Shown: positions 39,719 to 48,943 of the stretch, one piece after another | How positions within the stretch are numbered: the first letter of the stretch is position 1 | How the letters are laid out: each line of letters starts with the position of its first letter | NCBI RefSeq assembly: GCF_003352185.1 | Contig: NZ_CP029608.1 | Span: 1-64,000, forward strand | Length of the DNA: 64,000 nucleotides | Source: Pseudomonas kribbensis | Lineage (GTDB): Bacteria; Pseudomonadota; Gammaproteobacteria; Pseudomonadales; Pseudomonadaceae | Direction: 5' to 3' | The notes under the pieces: generated by a model | The model's input: the letters and a program-made list of their open reading frames with translations, nothing else | Told to the model about the DNA's origin: nothing | Database searches by the model: none | Translations under genes and position numbers: made by a program

Positions 39719-41377
39719 ATGCTAACCCTGCTCAATCTGCTTTCTGCCGTGGCCTTGCTGATCTGGGGCACGCACATCGTTCGAACCGGCATCCTGCGGG
39801 TGTACGGCACCAACCTGCGCCATGTGATCGGCCAGAACATGTCCAGGCGCTGGCTCGCCTTCATCGCCGGCATCCTCGTGACCGCCATGGTGCAGAGCAG
39901 CAACGCCACCGCCATGCTCGTCACCTCCTTCGTCGGCCAGGGCCTGATGGCGCTGACCCCGGCCCTGACCACCATGCTCGGCGCCGATGTCGGTACGGCG
40001 CTGATGGCGCGGGTGCTGACGTTCGATCTGTCGTGGCTGTCGCCGCTGCTGATTTTTCTCGGGGTGATTTTCTTTCTGTCGCGCAAACAGACGCGGCTCG
40101 GGCAGATGGGCCGTGTGGCCATCGGGCTGGGGCTGATCATTCTGGCCCTGCAACTGATCGTCGAGGCCGCCGGGCCGATCACCCACGCAAAAGGCGTGAA
40201 GGTGATCTTCGCCTCGTTGACCGGCGACATCCTGCTCGACGCCCTGGTCGGTGCGTTGTTCGCGATGATTTCGTACTCCAGCCTGGCCGCTGTGCTGCTG
40301 ACTGCGACGCTCGCGGGTGCCAACGTGATCAGCCTGCCGGTGGCGATCGGTCTGGTGATCGGCGCCAACATCGGCAGTGGCGTGCTGGCCTTCATGAGTA
40401 CCAGCATGCAGAACGCCGCCGGCCGGCAAGTGGCGCTGGGCAGCCTGTTGTACAAACTGATCGGGCTGCTGCTGATCATTCCGGTGCTTGATCCGCTGGC
40501 GCACTGGATCGACAACCTCGATTACAGCCCGCAGGAAATGGTCATCGGCTTCCACCTGCTCTACAACACGGCGCGCTGCCTGATCCTGCTGCCGACGGTC
40601 GCGCCGATGGCACGGCTGTGCGCCTGGCTGTTGCCGGAGCGTCCGGAGGTCAACGGCACCGCCAAACCCCGTCACCTCGACGCGACGGCACTGGTCACGC
40701 CAAGCCTGGCGCTGGCCAACGCCGCCCGGGAAACCCTGCGCATGGGCGACCTGATCGACAACATGCTCGATGCCGCCCTCGACGTGCTGCGCGGCAAACA
40801 GACTGCCGTCACCCAGGAAATGCGCAAACTGACCGATGACGTGGAGGCGCTGTACAGCGCGATCAAGCTGTATCTGGCGCAGATGCCCCGGGAGGATCTC
40901 GGTGAGCAGGACAGTCGGCGCTGGGCGGAAATCATCGAACTGGCGATCAACCTCAAGCTCGCCAGCGACCTGATCGAACGCATGCTGCGCAAGGTGCAGC
41001 AGCAGAAGACCTCGCAACGCCGTTCGTTTTCCGAAGACGGGTTGGAAGAGCTGGCCGGGCTGCACCAGCAATTGATCGCCAACCTGCGGCTCGGGCTGTC
41101 GGTGTTTCTCAGTGGCGACAAGGAAAGCGCCCGTCAGTTGTTGCGCGAGAAACGTCGCTTCCGCGCCCAGGAACGCCGTCTGGCCCACGCCCATGTCAGC
41201 CGTTTGCAACGCAAGATCGTGCAAAGTATCGAGACCAGTTCGCTGCACCTGGAGTTGATTGCCGACATGAAACGTTTGAATTCGCTGTTCTGCAGCAGCG
41301 CCTATGTGGTGCTGGAAACTTCCGATACCGGCGCGCTGGCGGCGGACGAAATGGCGGACATCACGCATTCGCCTTGA
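39719..41377 (+). CDS. Na/Pi cotransporter family protein with PhoU-like domain
   Basis: A 552-aa protein. The N-terminal half is the Na/Pi-cotransporter membrane domain, with the QSSNATAMLVTSF motif and a second, degenerate repeat (ISYSSLAAVLLTATLAG). The C-terminal 200 residues are a helical PhoU-like regulatory domain. It presumably moves phosphate with Na+. The ATG at 39719 follows AGGGGG; an upstream in-frame ATG at 39611 adds 36 residues that do not look coding. Confidence 0.88.
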   Translation: MLTLLNLLSAVALLIWGTHIVRTGILRVYGTNLRHVIGQNMSRRWLAFIAGILVTAMVQSSNATAMLVTSFVGQGLMALTPALTTMLGADVGTALMARVLTFDLSWLSPLLIFLGVIFFLSRKQTRLGQMGRVAIGLGLIILALQLIVEAAGPITHAKGVKVIFASLTGDILLDALVGALFAMISYSSLAAVLLTATLAGANVISLPVAIGLVIGANIGSGVLAFMSTSMQNAAGRQVALGSLLYKLIGLLLIIPVLDPLAHWIDNLDYSPQEMVIGFHLLYNTARCLILLPTVAPMARLCAWLLPERPEVNGTAKPRHLDATALVTPSLALANAARETLRMGDLIDNMLDAALDVLRGKQTAVTQEMRKLTDDVEALYSAIKLYLAQMPREDLGEQDSRRWAEIIELAINLKLASDLIERMLRKVQQQKTSQRRSFSEDGLEELAGLHQQLIANLRLGLSVFLSGDKESARQLLREKRRFRAQERRLAHAHVSRLQRKIVQSIETSSLHLELIADMKRLNSLFCSSAYVVLETSDTGALAADEMADITHSP

Positions 41378-41428
41378 ACGTCTGGGACTGTGGTCAGTCA
41401 GTAACTTTGATTCAGCCTTCAGGCCGCT

Positions 41429-41492
41429 ATCGCCAGCAGGCTGGCTCCCACAGAGATTGCATTTCAGATGTGGGAGCCAACCTGCTGGCGAT
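41429..41492. repeat. REPIN (inverted doublet of a pseudomonad REP sequence)
   Basis: Two 24-nt arms (41429-41452 and 41469-41492) are inverted copies with one mismatch, around a 16-nt spacer. Each contains the GTGGGAGC core typical of P. fluorescens-group REP sequences mobilised by RAYT transposases. It lies between the Na/Pi cotransporter and peptidase genes. Confidence 0.9.
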
Positions 41493-41544
41493 GAGGGCCG
41501 GGCTGACGACACGGATCTCCAATTCAGCTGTATGGAAGCTCGTT

Positions 41545-42936
41545 ATGCGTTGCCTGTTGTTCGCTTGTCTGTTGCTCGGTTCCCTGCCCGCCTTCGCCCT
41601 GGATCGCTTCCAGGTCGAAGGCTATGCGCTGCCCAACGGCCTGCAACTGCTGCTCAAGCCCGGCACCGAGCGCGGGCACGTGGCGATCCGGCTGGTGGTG
41701 GGCGTCGGCCTCGACGACTTCGACTGCAATGAAAAGGAACTGCCGCACCTGCTTGAACACCTGCTGTTCAGCGGCATCGACGCCACCGGCGAAGGTGGCC
41801 TCGAAGAACGTATGCAGGCTTTGGGCGGCGATTGGAACGCCTTCACCAGCAACGCCGACACCACCTTCGTCATCGAAGCTCCGGCGAAGAACCAGCGCAA
41901 GGTGCTCGACCTGTTGCTGGATCTGCTGACCCAGACCCGTTTCGACGACAACGCGATCAACGCCGCCAAACGGGTGGTCGAGCGCGAGGATGGCGGCCAT
42001 TACACCCGTCTGCGGCGTTTTCTCGACCGTCAGGATCTGGGCCACAGTGCGAGCAATCAACTGGCGGTCGAGCTGGGCCTGAAATGCCCGCAACGGGCCG
42101 AAGTCGAGGGCCTGACCCGCGAGCAGCTGGATAAGGTGCGCAAGGCCTGGTACGCGCCGAACAACATGACCCTGATCGTCGTCGGTGACCTCGACAAGCT
42201 GCTGCCGGCCTATCTGGAACGGGCGTGGGGCGCGCTTGAGGCGGTCGATCCGAGCGAGCACCGGTCGCTGCCGGACATCCGCACCAGCGCTGCTCACGAA
42301 CGCACGATCACTCGCGGTTTCATCGGTAACAGCGCCAAGCTGCACTGGCTGGTGCCGGAGCCGATGCTCGACGATCAGTACGACGAGACTTTCGACCTGC
42401 TCAAGGAGTATCTGGAGTGGGCGCTGTACCGCGAGCTGCGCTTGAACCATGGCCTGTCCTACGGGCCCTGGGCCGAGCGAGAGGTGTTCGGCGGTGTCGG
42501 CTTCATGAGCCTCAACGCCGATCTGGATCGTGGCGACATCGCCGAAGCCGAGCAGGTGCTGGAAGACCTCAAGGCCAGCCTGCTGAAAAACGGCCTCGAT
42601 GCCGATACCTTCAATCGCATCAAACAGGCAGCCATCGCCCACCAGGCCTGGGCCGTGCAGGGCAACAGCGGCATGGCCGACTATTACTGGAGCGCGCTGG
42701 GCGACTACGAGGATGGCCGTTTCGCCGATCCCGCCCGGGAACTGCAAGGGGTCACGCTGGAGGCGGCGAACAAGGCCATGCGCGAATTGCTGTTGCAGCC
42801 GGGCTATCTGCGGATCGAGAAGCCGCTGTTCAGTGACGATCAGGTGCTGTGGCTGATTGGCGGCGCGGTCGGTGTTCTGGGGCTTGTCCTGCTCGGCTGG
42901 CATCTGCGCCGGCGCAAATCCGTGCCTTCAGACTGA
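41545..42936 (+). CDS. M16-family zinc peptidase, exported and membrane-anchored
   Basis: A 463-aa protein with a signal peptide (MRCLLFACLLLGSLPAFA). The inverted zinc motif HxxEH is LPHLLEHLLF (H68, E71, H72), and the third ligand is probably E148 in VVEREDG. One N-terminal M16 domain is followed by an inactive-type domain. A C-terminal membrane helix (WLIGGAVGVLGLVLLGWHL) with an RRRK stop-transfer tail puts the peptidase on the periplasmic face. Start ATG at 41545 after GGAAG. Substrate unknown. Confidence 0.88.
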   Translation: MRCLLFACLLLGSLPAFALDRFQVEGYALPNGLQLLLKPGTERGHVAIRLVVGVGLDDFDCNEKELPHLLEHLLFSGIDATGEGGLEERMQALGGDWNAFTSNADTTFVIEAPAKNQRKVLDLLLDLLTQTRFDDNAINAAKRVVEREDGGHYTRLRRFLDRQDLGHSASNQLAVELGLKCPQRAEVEGLTREQLDKVRKAWYAPNNMTLIVVGDLDKLLPAYLERAWGALEAVDPSEHRSLPDIRTSAAHERTITRGFIGNSAKLHWLVPEPMLDDQYDETFDLLKEYLEWALYRELRLNHGLSYGPWAEREVFGGVGFMSLNADLDRGDIAEAEQVLEDLKASLLKNGLDADTFNRIKQAAIAHQAWAVQGNSGMADYYWSALGDYEDGRFADPARELQGVTLEAANKAMRELLLQPGYLRIEKPLFSDDQVLWLIGGAVGVLGLVLLGWHLRRRKSVPSD

Positions 42937-43012
42937 TCGACAGCCTCGCCACAGCCCCCGGCGGGCGGTACTCTGTCGAGGTTTTTTTCTTCGACTGTTG
43001 TGAACCGCCCAA

Positions 43013-44041
43013 ATGCCCAAATTGACCCTTCTGATCCAGCGCATCCTCGAACTGATGAAGCGCTACCCCGGGGTCATTGCGCTTGGTGGTTTCATCTCCG
43101 GAGTCGGCAGTTTCATCCTGGTCGACCGGCAACAGGGGCTGGCGAGCTGGATCACCACGATCATGCTGCTGAGCTGGATCTGGCTGATGCTGGAAAACAG
43201 CCTGACCGAGCTGTTCACGCGGGTTTTCAAACGGGAAATCCCCCAGCCGCTGCTGCGTTATGCGACGCAGATGATCCACCAGGAAAGCCTGTTTTTCGTC
43301 CTGCCGTTCTTCTTCATCACCACCACCTGGAACAGCGGCCAACTGGTGTTCACCGGTTTGCTGTGCATCGCCGCGTTGATCTCGATCGTCGATCCGCTCT
43401 ACTACAAATGGCTGGCGCCGCGGCGCTGGGCGTTCCTTGCATTGCATACCCTGACATTGTTCGCCGCCCTGCTCACCGCGCTGCCGGTGATCATGCACCT
43501 GACCACGTCGCAGAGCTTCAAATGGGCGCTGGGGACTGCCGTGGTCCTGTCGTTCCCGAGTCTGGCGTCGATCTTCCCGATCCGCACCGTGCGCAACGCG
43601 CTGGCGATCCTCAGCATCACCATTGGTATCGGCGGCGTCGGTTGGGTGCTGCGTTCGTGGGTGCCGCCGGCGACGCTGTGGATGACCGATGTGGCGATCA
43701 GCACCCAGTTGCAGGATCGCACCCCCGGCGCGAGCCTCGAGCAACTCAGCGCCGAGCAGATCCGCAACGGCGGGCTCTACGCCTACACCGCGATCAACGC
43801 ACCGCGCGGGCTCGATGAGCGGATCTATCACGTGTGGCAGTTCAACGGCAAAGAGGTCGACCGCATTGCCCTGGACATCCACGGCGGGCGCAAGGAAGGC
43901 TACCGGGCGTGGACCCACAAGCAGGTTTTCCCCGGCAACCCGGTCGGTGACTGGCAGGTGCGGGTGCTGACCGAAGACGACCAGGTAATCGGCGTGCTGC
44001 GCTTCGAAGTCACGGACAGCACACCGACCAAAGAAAAGTAA
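43013..44041 (+). CDS. DUF5924/DUF2914 membrane protein
   Basis: A 342-aa protein. The N-terminal two thirds has about seven hydrophobic segments (DUF5924-like). The soluble C-terminal domain (about 235-335) looks like DUF2914 by its IYHVWQFNGKEVDRIALDIHGGRKEGYRAWTHKQ and GDWQVRVLTEDDQVIGVLRFEV pattern. No function is established. It lies 55 nt upstream of the lipid ABC operon. Confidence 0.75.
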   Translation: MPKLTLLIQRILELMKRYPGVIALGGFISGVGSFILVDRQQGLASWITTIMLLSWIWLMLENSLTELFTRVFKREIPQPLLRYATQMIHQESLFFVLPFFFITTTWNSGQLVFTGLLCIAALISIVDPLYYKWLAPRRWAFLALHTLTLFAALLTALPVIMHLTTSQSFKWALGTAVVLSFPSLASIFPIRTVRNALAILSITIGIGGVGWVLRSWVPPATLWMTDVAISTQLQDRTPGASLEQLSAEQIRNGGLYAYTAINAPRGLDERIYHVWQFNGKEVDRIALDIHGGRKEGYRAWTHKQVFPGNPVGDWQVRVLTEDDQVIGVLRFEVTDSTPTKEK

Positions 44042-44096
44042 TCCGGTTCGTGCTATTACGTAGGTTCGCGAATTCAGCCGAACAAGCACGGAGCTT

Positions 44097-45245
44097 ATGA
44101 CCAGCAGCTCGATGACCGGTAATGCCCGACTGGACACCACGATCAGCCCTGCCCGTCTGCGGGTCACCGGGGACTGGACGCTCGCCCATTACGCCGAACT
44201 CAAGCACCTGAGCGAAACGCTCCGCGGTCAGTACGACGCCAGCACCACCATCGATCTCAACGGCCTCGGCGCCCTCGACACCGCCGGCGCCTCGCTGCTG
44301 GTGGAACTCCTCGGCTCCGAGCGCCTTGGCAAATCCGCCGAACATCCTGATTGCAAGATTTCCACGGCCGACCGCGCCTTGCTGCAAACCGTGTATCGCT
44401 CGCTGACCGACTTCTGCGTGCCGATCAAAGAACCGGAAATCAGCGTCAGCGTGCAACTGCTGACCCGCATCGGCCGGGCCGTCGACACGGTCTGGCAAGA
44501 CACCCTGCAACTGCTCGGCTTCGTCGGCCTGATCCTCGAAACCATTGCTCGCAGTCTGTTCCGGCCCAAACGCTGGCGGATCACGCCGATGATCGCGCAC
44601 ATCGAACAAACCGGCCTCGACGCCGCGCCCATCGTGGCGCTGCTGACCTTTCTGGTGGGCGCGGTGGTGGCGTTTCTCGGGGCAACGGTGCTGGCCAGTT
44701 TCGGCGCCAGCGTGTTCACCGTGGATCTGGTGGGCTTCGCCTTCCTGCGCGAATTCGGCGTGCTGCTCACGGCGATCCTGATGGCCGGCCGCACCGCCAG
44801 TGCCTTTACCGCACAGATCGGCTCGATGAAGGCCAACGAGGAAATCGACGCGATCCGCACCCTCGGCCTCGACCCCATGGAGTTGCTGGTAGTGCCGCGG
44901 GTACTGGCGTTGCTGGTGGCCCTGCCGATGCTGACCTTCCTCGCGATGATCTGCGGGATCATCGGTGGCGCGGTGGTCTGCGCCGTGTCGCTGGATATTT
45001 CGCCGGCGATGTTCCTGTCGCTGCTGCAAAGCGACATAGGGATTCAACATTTCCTGGTTGGCCTGGTCAAAGCCCCGATCTTCGCGTTCCTGATTGCCGC
45101 CATCGGCTGTCTGGAAGGCTTCAAGGTCAGCGGCAGCGCCGAATCGGTCGGCGCCCACACCACCTCGAGCGTGGTGCAATCGATCTTCGTGGTGATCGTG
45201 CTCGATGCGGTTGCCGCGCTGTTCTTCATGGAGATGGGCTGGTGA
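44097..45245 (+). CDS. MlaE-family ABC permease with N-terminal STAS domain
   Basis: A 382-aa permease of an MCE/Mla-type lipid transporter. Residues 1 to about 110 form a STAS-like domain (ARLRVTGDWTLAHYAEL, TIDLNGLGALDTAGASLLVELL). The rest is the MlaE permease domain with LREFGVLLTAILMAGRTASAFTAQIGSMKANEEIDAI. In the classical Mla system the STAS protein (MlaB) is separate, so this is a fusion. Its stop overlaps the ATPase start (GTGA). Confidence 0.9.
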   Translation: MTSSSMTGNARLDTTISPARLRVTGDWTLAHYAELKHLSETLRGQYDASTTIDLNGLGALDTAGASLLVELLGSERLGKSAEHPDCKISTADRALLQTVYRSLTDFCVPIKEPEISVSVQLLTRIGRAVDTVWQDTLQLLGFVGLILETIARSLFRPKRWRITPMIAHIEQTGLDAAPIVALLTFLVGAVVAFLGATVLASFGASVFTVDLVGFAFLREFGVLLTAILMAGRTASAFTAQIGSMKANEEIDAIRTLGLDPMELLVVPRVLALLVALPMLTFLAMICGIIGGAVVCAVSLDISPAMFLSLLQSDIGIQHFLVGLVKAPIFAFLIAAIGCLEGFKVSGSAESVGAHTTSSVVQSIFVVIVLDAVAALFFMEMGW

Positions 45246-46045
45246 GTCGTCTACCCCGCGTGCCGTCCGAGGCGGTGATCGAAGTCCGTGGCCTGTGCAA
45301 TCGCTTCGGCAGCCAGAGCGTGCACGAGAACCTCGACCTCGACTTGTACAAAGGCGAAATTCTCGCCGTGGTTGGGGGTTCCGGTAGCGGTAAGTCGGTG
45401 TTGCTGCGCAGCATCGTCGGCTTGCGCCGGCCCAGCGAAGGCAACGTGAAAGTGTTCGGCCAGAACCTGCCGAGCCTGTCCGAGCACGAGCGGTCGCTGG
45501 TCGAGCGGCGCTTTGGCGTGCTGTTCCAGAAAGGTGCGCTGTTCTCCTCGCTGACCGTCACCGAGAACGTCGCCCTGCCCCTGATCGAACATGCCGGCCT
45601 GAGCCGTGACGACGCCGAGCACCTGGCGGCGGTAAAGCTGGCGCTGGCCGGGCTGCCGCTGTCGGCGGCGGACAAATACCCGGCGTCGCTGTCCGGCGGC
45701 ATGATCAAGCGGGCGGCGCTGGCCCGGGCGCTGGCACTGGACCCGGACATCCTGTTTCTCGACGAGCCCACCGCCGGTCTCGATCCGATTGGCGCTGCGC
45801 AGTTCGACCAGTTGATCCTGACCCTGCGCGATGCCCTGGGCCTGAGCGTGTTTCTGGTGACCCACGACCTCGACACGCTCTACACCATCACCGACCGGGT
45901 GGCGGTGCTGGCGCAGAAAAAAGTGCTGGTGGCCGGGCCCATCGACGAGGTCTCGGAAACCGACGACACGTGGATTCACGAATATTTCCACGGCCCTCGC
46001 GGCCGCTCGGCGCTGGACGCCGCCAAACTGCTCAACGAGGTCTGA
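45242..46045 (+). CDS. MlaF-type ABC ATPase
   Basis: A 267-aa ATPase powering the lipid transporter. Walker A is VVGGSGSGKSVLL, the Q loop is VLFQKGALFSSLTV, the signature is LSGGMIKRAALARALAL, and Walker B is ILFLDEPTAGLDP. I start at the GTG at 45242, which overlaps the permease stop; the much longer upstream frame is antisense noise. The next gene follows 1 nt after the stop. Confidence 0.93.
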   Translation: MSRLPRVPSEAVIEVRGLCNRFGSQSVHENLDLDLYKGEILAVVGGSGSGKSVLLRSIVGLRRPSEGNVKVFGQNLPSLSEHERSLVERRFGVLFQKGALFSSLTVTENVALPLIEHAGLSRDDAEHLAAVKLALAGLPLSAADKYPASLSGGMIKRAALARALALDPDILFLDEPTAGLDPIGAAQFDQLILTLRDALGLSVFLVTHDLDTLYTITDRVAVLAQKKVLVAGPIDEVSETDDTWIHEYFHGPRGRSALDAAKLLNEV

Positions 46046-46046
46046 C

Positions 46047-46985
46047 ATGGAAACCCGAGCCCATCATGTGTTGATCGGCCTGTTCACGGTGATTGTGGTG
46101 GCCGGCGCCCTGCTCTTCGGTCTGTGGCTGGCCAAGTCCAGCGTCGACACCGAGTTCAAGGATTACGAAATCGTCTTCAACGAGGCGGTCAGCGGCCTGT
46201 CCCGGGGCAGCCCGGTGCAGTACAGCGGGATCAAGGTTGGCGACGTGGTCAGCCTGCGGCTCGACCCGAAGGACCCGCGCCGGGTGCTGGCGCGGATTCG
46301 CCTCGGCGGCGATACGCCGGTCAAGGAAGACACACTGGCCAAACTGGCGCTGGCCGGGATCACCGGCACCTCGATCATCCAGCTCAGCGGCGGCACGCCA
46401 GAGAGCCCGAAACTGCGTGGCAGGGACGGCGAACTGCCGACCATCGTCGCCTCGCCCTCGCCTATCTCTCGGTTGCTTAACGACAGCAACGACCTGATGA
46501 GCGGAGTCAGCACGCTGCTGAACAATGCCAATCAGATGTTCTCCGCCGACAACATCGAGCGCGTGAGCAAAACCCTCGAGCACCTGGAACAGACCACCGG
46601 CTCGATCAACGATCAGCGCGGCGACCTGCGCCAGGCCATGCAACAACTGGCAACCGTCGGCAAACAGGCCGGCAGCATGCTCGAGCAGACTTCGGCGCTG
46701 ATGCGCAACGCCAACGGCCTGCTCAACGATCAGGGCAAACAGGCGCTTGGCAGTGCCGAGCAGGCGATGAAGTCGCTGGAGCAGAGCAGCGCCACCATCA
46801 ACGGCTTGCTCAGCAAGAATCAGAATTCCCTCGACAGCGGCATGCAGGGGCTCAACGGCCTCGCGCCGGCAGTGCGCGAACTGCGTGAAACCCTGACTTC
46901 GCTGCGGGCCATTTCCCAACGTCTGGAGGCCAACCCCAGCGGTTACCTGCTGGGCAGTGAAAAGAACAAGGAGTTCACGCCATGA
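46047..46985 (+). CDS. MCE/MlaD-domain lipid-transport protein
   Basis: A 312-aa protein anchored by one N-terminal helix (HHVLIGLFTVIVVAGALLFGLWLA), with a single MCE domain (about 40-120: VSGLSRGSPVQYSGIKVGDVVSLRL). A long periplasmic helical coiled-coil region (150-300) follows, rich in Gln, Asn and Ser. MCE proteins form hexameric conduits for lipids between membranes. It overlaps the lipoprotein gene by ATGA. Confidence 0.92.
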   Translation: METRAHHVLIGLFTVIVVAGALLFGLWLAKSSVDTEFKDYEIVFNEAVSGLSRGSPVQYSGIKVGDVVSLRLDPKDPRRVLARIRLGGDTPVKEDTLAKLALAGITGTSIIQLSGGTPESPKLRGRDGELPTIVASPSPISRLLNDSNDLMSGVSTLLNNANQMFSADNIERVSKTLEHLEQTTGSINDQRGDLRQAMQQLATVGKQAGSMLEQTSALMRNANGLLNDQGKQALGSAEQAMKSLEQSSATINGLLSKNQNSLDSGMQGLNGLAPAVRELRETLTSLRAISQRLEANPSGYLLGSEKNKEFTP

Positions 46986-47608
46986 AGCTGACTCGCCTCG
47001 CCCTCCTCGCCGGCTTCACGCTGATCGGCGCCTGCTCGATCCTGCCCAAGTCCGAGCCGCTGGATGTCTACCGCTTGCCAGCCGCACAGGCGCCCGCCTC
47101 GACCGGTTCGGCAGCGACTCAACACTGGTCGCTGCGCCTGAACAAACTGCAAGCCAGCGAAGCGCTGAACCGTCCGGGCATCGCCGTGATTCCCCAGGGC
47201 GATGTGATCAGCACCTACAAGGCTTCGCGCTGGAGCGATCCGGCGCCGGTGCTGGTGCGTAACCGGCTGCTCGATGGCTTTGCGCGTGATGGCCGGGTGA
47301 CGTTGCTGAGTACCGATGACAGCAACTTTTCTGCGGATCTGGAGCTGGGCGGCAGCTTGCAGGCGTTCCAGACTGAATATCAGGGCAATCAGGCCAGCGT
47401 CGTGGTACGGGTGGATGCGTTGCTGGTGCGCGGCTATGACCAGAAGATTCTTGCCAGCCACCGCTTTGAAGAGCGCCAGCCGTTGAGTGATGTGAAGGTT
47501 CCGGCGGTGGTTGCCGGGTTTGGACAGGCCAGTGATCGCCTCACTGCGAAAGTCGTGGCATGGGCGGTGGAGCAAGGGCAGAAAGTTGCCCCACCTGCCC
47601 GGCCTTGA
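46982..47608 (+). CDS. ABC-type transport auxiliary lipoprotein (PqiC-like)
   Basis: A 208-aa lipoprotein, with lipobox LIGAC at about 14-18 and a Ser at +2, fitting the outer membrane. The ABC_trans_aux-type domain includes WSDPAPVLVRNRLLDGFARDGRV and VVVRVDALLVRGYDQKILASHRFEE. It is the presumed outer-membrane partner of the MCE protein. It ends 3 nt before a convergent gene, and no terminator is seen. Confidence 0.88.
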   Translation: MKLTRLALLAGFTLIGACSILPKSEPLDVYRLPAAQAPASTGSAATQHWSLRLNKLQASEALNRPGIAVIPQGDVISTYKASRWSDPAPVLVRNRLLDGFARDGRVTLLSTDDSNFSADLELGGSLQAFQTEYQGNQASVVVRVDALLVRGYDQKILASHRFEERQPLSDVKVPAVVAGFGQASDRLTAKVVAWAVEQGQKVAPPARP

Positions 47609-47611
47609 GCC

Positions 47612-48841
47612 TTAACCGAAGAACCAGTAGCAGACGCCGATAGCGCCGAGCACACCCGCCAGCTCGGCCAGCAGCGCGCAACCGACGGCATGCCGTGCGC
47701 GTTGGATGCCCACCGCGCCGAAGTACACCGCCAGCACGTAGAACGTGGTCTCGGTGCTGCCCTGGATCGTCGCCGCCACCAGCGCCGGGAAGCTGTCGAC
47801 GCCGGAGGTCTTCATCGTTTCGATGAGCATCGCCCGGGCGGCGCTGCCGGAGAACGGCTTGACCATCGCAGTCGGCAGCGCATCGACGAAGCGCGTGTCC
47901 CACCCTGCCCACTGCACCAGATGACGAATACCGTCGAGGCCGAAATCCAAAGCGCCTGACGCGCGCAATACGCCGATCGCGCAGAGCATCGCCACCAGAT
48001 ACGGCAATAGATTCTTGGCGACGTCGAAACCTTCCTTCGCACCTTCGACGAACGCTTCGTAGACCTTCACCTTGCGCAAGGCGCCGATCACCAGGAACAA
48101 CATGATCAGGCCGAACAGCGTCAGGTTGCCGAGGATCGACGACAGCCCCGCCAGCGCCGTGGCCGACATCGTCGCCAGCAACGCCATGAAGCCGCCAAGG
48201 ATCAGCGCGCCGGGAATCAGGTAGGCCAGCACCACCGGGTCCCAGACCCGCAGCCGCTGCATGAACGCCACCGACAGGAAGCCGACGATGGTCGAACAAC
48301 TGGTGGCCAGCAGGATCGGCAGGAACACCAGCGTCGGGTCCGGCGCGCCTTGCTGGGCGCGGTACATGAAGATCGTCACCGGCAGCAGAGTCAGGGACGA
48401 CGCGTTGAGCACCAGAAACAGGATCTGCGCGTTGCTGGCGATGGTCGAGCTGGGGTTGAGCTCCTGCAGCGCCTTCATGGCCTTGAGGCCTATCGGTGTG
48501 GCGGCGTTGTCCAGGCCCAGGCCGTTGGCGGCGAAGTTCAGGGTGATCAGGCCCAGCGCCGGATGCCCGGCCGGCACCTCCGGCATCAGCCGCAAGAACA
48601 ACGGCCCGAGTACCTTGGCCAGCCATTCGACAATCCCGGCTTTCTCGGCAATGCGCAGGAAGCCCAGCCACAGGGTCAGGGTGCCGAACAGCAGCACCAT
48701 GACTTCGACCGACAGCTTGGCCATGGCAAAAATGCTTTCCACCATCGCCGCAAAGATTCCGGCGTTACCGCCGACCAGCCACTGCACCAGTGCCGACACG
48801 GCTGCCACGATGAAGAAGCCAAGCCACAGGCCATTAAGCAT
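47612..48841 (-). CDS. Nucleoside-recognition (Gate) domain membrane protein, SpmA-SpmB fusion
   Basis: A 409-aa polytopic protein made of two halves that resemble spore-maturation proteins SpmA (N-terminal: NFAANGLGLDNAATPIGLKAMKALQ) and SpmB (C-terminal: LPTAMVKPFSGSAARAMLIE, IQGSTETTFYVLAVYFG). Despite the name, non-sporulating bacteria carry it; the transported compound is not known. The ATG ends at 48841. It stands downstream of gltP beyond a terminator. Confidence 0.87.
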   Translation of the reverse strand: MLNGLWLGFFIVAAVSALVQWLVGGNAGIFAAMVESIFAMAKLSVEVMVLLFGTLTLWLGFLRIAEKAGIVEWLAKVLGPLFLRLMPEVPAGHPALGLITLNFAANGLGLDNAATPIGLKAMKALQELNPSSTIASNAQILFLVLNASSLTLLPVTIFMYRAQQGAPDPTLVFLPILLATSCSTIVGFLSVAFMQRLRVWDPVVLAYLIPGALILGGFMALLATMSATALAGLSSILGNLTLFGLIMLFLVIGALRKVKVYEAFVEGAKEGFDVAKNLLPYLVAMLCAIGVLRASGALDFGLDGIRHLVQWAGWDTRFVDALPTAMVKPFSGSAARAMLIETMKTSGVDSFPALVAATIQGSTETTFYVLAVYFGAVGIQRARHAVGCALLAELAGVLGAIGVCYWFFG

Positions 48842-48892
48842 CAGTCAAATCCCCCGGAAGATGCGGCGAATGATAGCGGGGTCGCCAGAAAC

Positions 48893-48922
48893 GACAAACC
48901 CCGGATTTCTCCGGGGTTTGTC
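48893..48922 (-). terminator. Terminator hairpin downstream of gltP
   Basis: gacaaaccccgg (48893-48904) and ccggggtttgtc (48911-48922) form a perfect 12-bp stem with a 6-nt loop. The T tract is interrupted, but the stem is strong and sits 22 nt past the gltP stop. Confidence 0.85.
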
Positions 48923-48943
48923 AGGGTGCCTTGCAGGCGGAGA

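Noticed and set aside
39722..41512. 596-codon minus-strand frame over the Na/Pi cotransporter gene
   Set aside because: Antisense shadow with His/Gln-rich composition.
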